NCBI GenBank assembly: GCA_964017145.1
Contig: OZ024846.1
Location: 1,054,001 to 1,118,000, forward strand
From: Agrocybe praecox
Lineage: Eukaryota > Basidiomycota > Agaricomycetes > Agaricales > Agrocybaceae
Reading direction: 5' to 3'
Length of the DNA: 64,000 nt
The translations under genes and the position numbers were made by a program. Positions 59,577 through 64,000 of this stretch are shown here, one piece after another. Numbering within the stretch: position 1 is the stretch's first letter; each line of letters begins with the position of its first letter. The notes beneath the pieces were generated by a model. The model searched no databases, was not told the origin of the DNA, and worked only from the letters and a program-made list of their open reading frames with translations.

Positions 59577-60816
59577 TCACTCGAATCCAGCCACAGCATG
59601 GCAAGAAATTGTATCATAGAACCGTGGAAACCGGAGAAATCGCACTGCTGAGCAGTCGAAACATCGCAGAACCACCTGTTGGCTGAAGGATGACTTAAGA
59701 TATTGAAAGTGAATATTAAATGTTTGTTACTTGCCTTGGAGCGAGACTTGACTATTTGGATGGATTGGAGGTTGTTCATTTCGTCATGGTGCAATGCCTG
59801 TAACCACAGAGTAGTGTCCGTTAACAAAACAAAAGAGGGCCCTAAAGCAGGTTTCCTTTTATTGGCCTCTAGCCTATGGCCCGAGGTGTTGTTGATAACC
59901 TAAAGAAGGATCAGTTTGTGTAGTTTGAACGTGAGATTGCACCCACAATAACTGCTGTGCCTGGTATTTGAGCAAAACTGTGTAACTGACGCATAAAATC
60001 GGTCATAATGGCGTGTCCTTGAGCTGAGACGGCGCTGAGTAAAGGCCCTAGAAGAGGGGTTATCGCGTCAATTACGAGGAAATGAAGGTTCGGCTAGAAG
60101 GTAAAAAAAAAATTAGATGAAACGGAACAATGGAAGGCAAAGAACGCACATCTCGTCGGCGCGTCAAATCGTCCAGTAACATTTGCGCTGAGTCTATGTC
60201 AAATAACAGAGGAACTTGGACATGTTCAAGGACGTTTTCATCGAGCTACAGAGTCAATAAATAACTGAGGATCGCCGAGATAAGATTTGCCTAGTGAACC
60301 TGTTTGCATCGCAGAATTTCAAGGGCCTGCTGTGAGGAGAAATCTCCCGTCGTGTCTACCCAAACAGCATTGCTCCCGGGATGAGACGCGAGATGCTGCA
60401 ATACAAGGTTCAAAGCGAAGGCCTGCAACACGTCAAAGGTCTTCACACAACCAGTACCCTAGAACGCGTACTGTTTTTCCCGACCCTTTATCTCCTGATA
60501 ATTCAATAACCTTTCGACGGCCCAACCCACGAAGAATTTCATCGACCCCTCCAACTCCGCTGCGTAGTTCGTCATCCTCGGTTTTCTCAAGGAGAAGTGC
60601 CTCATTTCCAGACATGCCTGGAGCGGCGCACAACTCCGCAGCCAGGGCAGTACAGTCAATCAGCTCTTGTAGAGCTACGGTGTTTGCTGGCAAACGTTTA
60701 TAGATTTCGAAAGTCGAGGCTGAGAAAAGTAAATCCATTTCTGTTCGAATGCCAATGGCTTCCAAAGACGCGATGAGGTTCGCAGGAATAGATGGGACCA
60801 AGTTAGATAGCCTCAT
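59577..60816 (-). CDS. RAD51-family recombinase paralogue, closest to RAD51D
   Basis: Starts at ATG 60816-60814 (MRLSNLVPSIPANLIASLEA, the small helical N-terminal domain: IGIRTEMDLLFSAS). Next come GVGGVDEILRGLG and Walker A GDKGSGKT, with an intron right after the Thr. Then NLVLQHLASHPGSNAVWVDT, LDENVLEHVQVPLLFDIDSA, and Walker B in PNLHFLVIDAITPLLGPLL. The sequence continues with TDFMRQLHSFAQ, KPALGPSFVLLTDTTLWLQA and IQIVKSRSK. It ends at the TGA 59579-59577 if a GC-AG intron at 59734-59676 is used. RAD51 paralogues help load or stabilise RAD51 filaments in homologous recombination, in the nucleus. The N-terminus favours RAD51D over Rad55/XRCC3, but this was judged by eye. It lies head-to-head with the small gene at 61.3 kb. 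Confidence 0.78.
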
Positions 60817-61278
60817 GTTCTTCTTCGGACTGTGGAAATAGGTGTCTTCGTGCACAAGTTCCAAAAGTCAAAGAAAAAATATATCAGAATGTTGTTCAGA
60901 CACTATCAATTCAATCCTAAATTCATGGGAGGCACCCGTACTTGTACCGTGGGTATATAGTTCTATATTTGGATCTATCACATGCACAGCCTGGTTTTTC
61001 CTGACAACACTTTTTCAGCGAAATTCACAAATATATTCTTTGAGAAAAATGTTACTACTGACCACGAATGTTCCCTGATGCCACGCAATTTGTAAGTATT
61101 GTAGCGGTAAATGGAATGTGTTTACCCCACGATTAATGGTTTAAGCAAATTTTCTTGAATTTCTAGGCCTCATAGCAACTGCCTTTGAGTAAATAATTGT
61201 GTTCTTTCTTCTCTTTTTTCTCAAAAAAGGATGGTTTGCTTACAGTGACACGGCATTCTCCATCGTAGGATCCTGCCG
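60817..61278. promoter_or_regulatory. Shared upstream region between divergent genes
   Basis: A 460-bp gap separates the starts of the RAD51-like gene (minus) and the small gene at 61279 (plus). A bidirectional promoter is plausible from the layout; I see no specific conserved element. Confidence 0.3.
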
Positions 61279-61577
61279 ATGGACACGCCGCCCGCTCCAG
61301 ACCGAGGATATGACGAGAAATGGATTCAGCACCTGTGCTCACTCGACCATTTCAATATCAACTTCGAGAGCAAGTTATTTCAGGCTTTGAATATCATATT
61401 TGTACATCGTGATTCACTGAACACTTATACTGCTTTCTCCTGTATAGATTGGAACTTGTCTGTCTCGCCGCTGTCAGTCGACGTGTCAATAGCGAGAATC
61501 TTCTCAACCCAGCATTTCCCAGTGCAGTCCAACATCTTGGACAGCCCGAACTCAAACTTAGAAAATCAAAATTATGA
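61279..61577 (+). CDS. Small unrecognised protein, two exons
   Basis: The ATG at 61279 opens MDTPPAPDRGYDEKWIQHLC then SLDHFNINFESK. If the intron 61374-61447 (donor GTTATT, acceptor TATAG) is removed, the frame continues in phase as LELVCLAAVSRRVNSENLL then NPAFPSAVQHLGQPELKLRK to a TGA at 61575-61577, giving 75 residues. Beyond that TGA the same frame still looks coding (SPSTSETPGSNMV, a second TGA, then HSMQDDSDAWDALDSDLW), so the gene may be longer, spliced again, or broken. No family recognised. Confidence 0.42.
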
Positions 61578-61991
61578 TCCTCCTCTCCTTCCACGTCAGA
61601 GACACCTGGGTCAAACATGGTGTGAACTCATGGTCACAGCATGCAAGACGATAGCGATGCTTGGGACGCACTCGATTCTGATCTCTGGTGAACGCCTGGA
61701 TAGCGGATATCAACATAACAAGCTTTCTTCTTCATCCTGGCATGCAATTTCCACGACTTCTTTCGCCTCAACGGACTAGAAGCACAAAGAATGTCATAGG
61801 AAAGTGCCTGTCTGATGTCCCGAGCCACCTTTAATTTTGTATTGCGTTGTAACATTGAGTTCACCAAAACGGGTTTCATATAAATGGATCTTCTTCGACG
61901 CGATCATGCGGCGCAAAGAAAACATATTTAGACCCTAGTGGCTATAAAAACACGCTACTGCTGGACCTTTCAAAAATTCGGACCAACTAAA

Positions 61992-64000
61992 ATGTCTCTT
62001 TTATCCCCCTTCCAACATTTCGCTATCATCCTACTGTCCGCAAGACTCGTTTCTTGCCTCAGTGTAACCATCCCAGTTGGCGCACCATCGTCTGCACCCA
62101 CTATTTCTCCTTCCTTTATATCTTTCTCTATTGAGCAAGATCGATGGACAGACTGGGTCGGAACCACGTCGCGCAACCAATTTTTCTTCAATACCCTGGA
62201 TAACCTGAACGCCTTGACTGGTGCTCCCCCTCAAATAAGGATTGGAGCGAACAGCGAAGACCATACCAATTTCAATCCAAATATCCAAGTAAATAGGGCC
62301 AACATTTTACCCGTTCGGTATCCTCACTCCATTCTTTACAGTTTTCTCAAGCTGTTTTCCCTCCACCGACAACAACCGTACCATATCCAGAGGCTACGAG
62401 CATCGTGGTTGGAGATGGATATTATAGTGCAGCCCAATTTCTCCCAGCTAGTATGTTTTTATTCTCTCACTCCCTCCCTGAGCGGCTTTAATTTATATAT
62501 GACATAGACACACACGTCATTTGGGGCGTGAATTTGGGAGGTAACAATGTTACAGCCGCATTCCTTGAAGCCAAATCTATTGTCAAAGCATTCTCGTCGT
62601 CGGCAATAGTAAATGCAGGAATCAAACTTGATGCCATAGAAATCGGAAACGAACCAGATCTCTACAAGAACAATGGGCTAAGATCGACTTCCTACACATC
62701 AACACAATACGTCAAGGAGTAAGCGACCCTTCCCTTCTTTCTTCCTTCTCTCGCTTAAATTTTTCTCACGACCAACAGGTGGACAAGCTTTGCAGCAAAC
62801 GTATCAGCTGCAGCCAAGATTTCTTCTTCTTCTAATACCAAATTCTGGGGCGCCTCGTTCGCTGGATCATCGCATTCGACATCAGGATTCTCTCCCCAAG
62901 CCATCTTCCAGGAAGGCATACTGAACTCCAATGCTGGTTCTTTGATTTCAACGTACGTTTCTTGCGTGTAATGACGCAATCAACCTTTGTTAACGTTACA
63001 TTTTATAAACGACAGGATATCGGAGCACAGATATAGCGGTTCCTTTTGCTCAGGAAGCGGCGGTCTGTTGCAAGATTTAATGACCAAGAGTACAATTCGA
63101 AGCAACCTTACACAATTCACGCCCGATATTACCGCTACTCGGGCAAACGGCCTCGACTACGTCCTTGGTGAGACGAACAGCTACTCGTGTCACGTAAGGC
63201 TGCATTCCATGATGCGCGTAGAAACAAATATGCTGATATATATTACTTTATTATACTAGGGTGCTCCTGGCGTCAGTAATACAGCGGGCGCTGCGCTATG
63301 GACGTTGGACTATCTCCTATTCGCGTGGGTTCTTCGTTTCACCTAGTCCCATTGTTTCATTGATGAACAAGCCTTATCACAGTTCGCAAATTGGCATGTC
63401 TCGTATCTTCTTCCATGAAGGCATTGGCTTCAAGTACAACCTAGTCAGTATTCATCACGTCTGGACTAAAAGGATTACCATACTCAACTAGCTTAACCTT
63501 TAATTAAATTAAAACTCATAGATTCAACCTGTCACGTTAACCCGATCTATTTTGGATGGATCCACGCTCACCAGCCCTCTTTTGCCACACATCCAGCCTC
63601 AATACTATGCAGCTATCATCGCGGCCGAAGCGATCGGAAGTACGGGTAGCTCTCGTGCAGTAGAGCTTACGATTAGCAACACCCGTGTCTCAGGATATGC
63701 TTTCTTCGAGGGTAACAAACTGGTCAGGGCTCTTCTCATCGACTCGCAGGCATTTTTCACCACTACTACAACTCCTCGAGGATCAACGCACGTTGATTTG
63801 AGCTTTACTGGGTCTGGGGCACCTACTACGATGACCATCAAAAGATTGTCGATTCCGTGAGTTGCACCTCGTTATAATAATAATCATGTCTGTCAGCTCT
63901 AATGGACATTCATTTTTACAGACACGCAGACGATACATCTGGCTTAACATGGGGTGGCCAGACATACGAGACCAGTGATGGCAGAGTTAGCGGTACACTT
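61992..64000 (+). CDS. Secreted GH79-family beta-glucuronidase-like glycoside hydrolase (3' end outside window)
   Basis: Starts at ATG 61992 with a signal peptide (MSLLSPFQHFAIILLSARLV then SCLS). Exons with introns of about 50-65 bp give FISFSIEQDRWTDWVG, PPQIRIGANSEDHTNF, THVIWGVNLGGNNVTAAFLE, the acid/base Glu in AIEIGNEPDLYKNNG, EHRYSGSFCSG, the nucleophile Glu in DYVLGETNSYSCHG, then WTLDYLLFASQIGMSRIFFH and the C-terminal beta domain (AAIIAAEAIGSTGSSRAVEL, RALLIDSQAFF, FTGSGAPTTMTIKRLS). This matches basidiomycete GH79 enzymes that remove glucuronic acid or 4-O-methyl-glucuronic acid from glycans such as arabinogalactan proteins, outside the cell. Both catalytic residues are present. 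The coding sequence is still open at 64000 in its C-terminal domain. Confidence 0.87.

Noticed and set aside
1..64000. tRNA and rRNA genes
   Set aside because: I looked for B-box-like GGTTC-A-CC motifs with matching acceptor stems and found none convincing; short RNA genes could still be missed by eye.

Overview
This is a stretch of fungal nuclear DNA, almost certainly from a mushroom-forming basidiomycete (Agaricomycetes). Introns are mostly 39-80 bp GT-AG, genes are multi-exon, and the gene families are typical of that group: NACHT-type STAND NTPases, a pRiA4b-ORF3/MYND fusion, a GH79 glucuronidase and a TauD-type dioxygenase. I see no bacterial-type genes, tRNA, rRNA, CRISPR or recognisable transposase.

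Positions 1-43,000 are a tandemly and segmentally duplicated accessory region. Four paralogous NACHT NTPase genes (A-D) lie on the minus strand at about 3.6-6.1, 18.3-20.9, 29.0-31.5 and 38.3-40.8 kb. Each has the same four-exon layout and a short Gly/Asn-rich first exon. B and D read as intact (B is predicted at 786 aa). A has a stop codon between Walker A and Walker B, and C has a frameshift at a poly-A tract in exon 1. Between them, on the plus strand, lie six partial copies of a pRiA4b-ORF3 + MYND zinc-finger gene and three copies of a one-TM/coiled-coil protein gene, plus non-coding duplicated blocks. One block of about 4 kb (23.7-28.3 and 33.4-37.5 kb) is nearly identical in its two copies. 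Several copy-to-copy deletions and joins fall at 3-6 bp microhomologies, and many disabling changes are C:G to T:A transitions. Single-copy items here are a paraoxonase/arylesterase-like gene (1.0-2.5 kb) and a decayed gene (3.0-3.5 kb). A gene-poor stretch fills 12-18 kb.

Positions 43,000-64,000 look like ordinary core genome. They hold a small Ser/Gly/Tyr-rich protein gene, a long (about 5-6 kb) gene-poor region rich in short tandem repeats, and then a large GATA-type transcription factor with Gln/His-rich tracts (49.9-54.0 kb). These are followed by a TauD/TfdA 2-oxoglutarate dioxygenase (minus strand), a RAD51-family recombinase closest to RAD51D (minus strand), a small unrecognised gene, and a secreted GH79 glucuronidase running off the right edge.

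The most unusual thing is the repeated cassette NACHT NTPase + pRiA4b/MYND protein + membrane/coiled-coil protein. It resembles the birth-and-death turnover of fungal NLR-like immune or allorecognition loci, but no function can be proven from sequence alone. Exon limits were read by eye from reading frame, splice motifs and comparison between paralogues.
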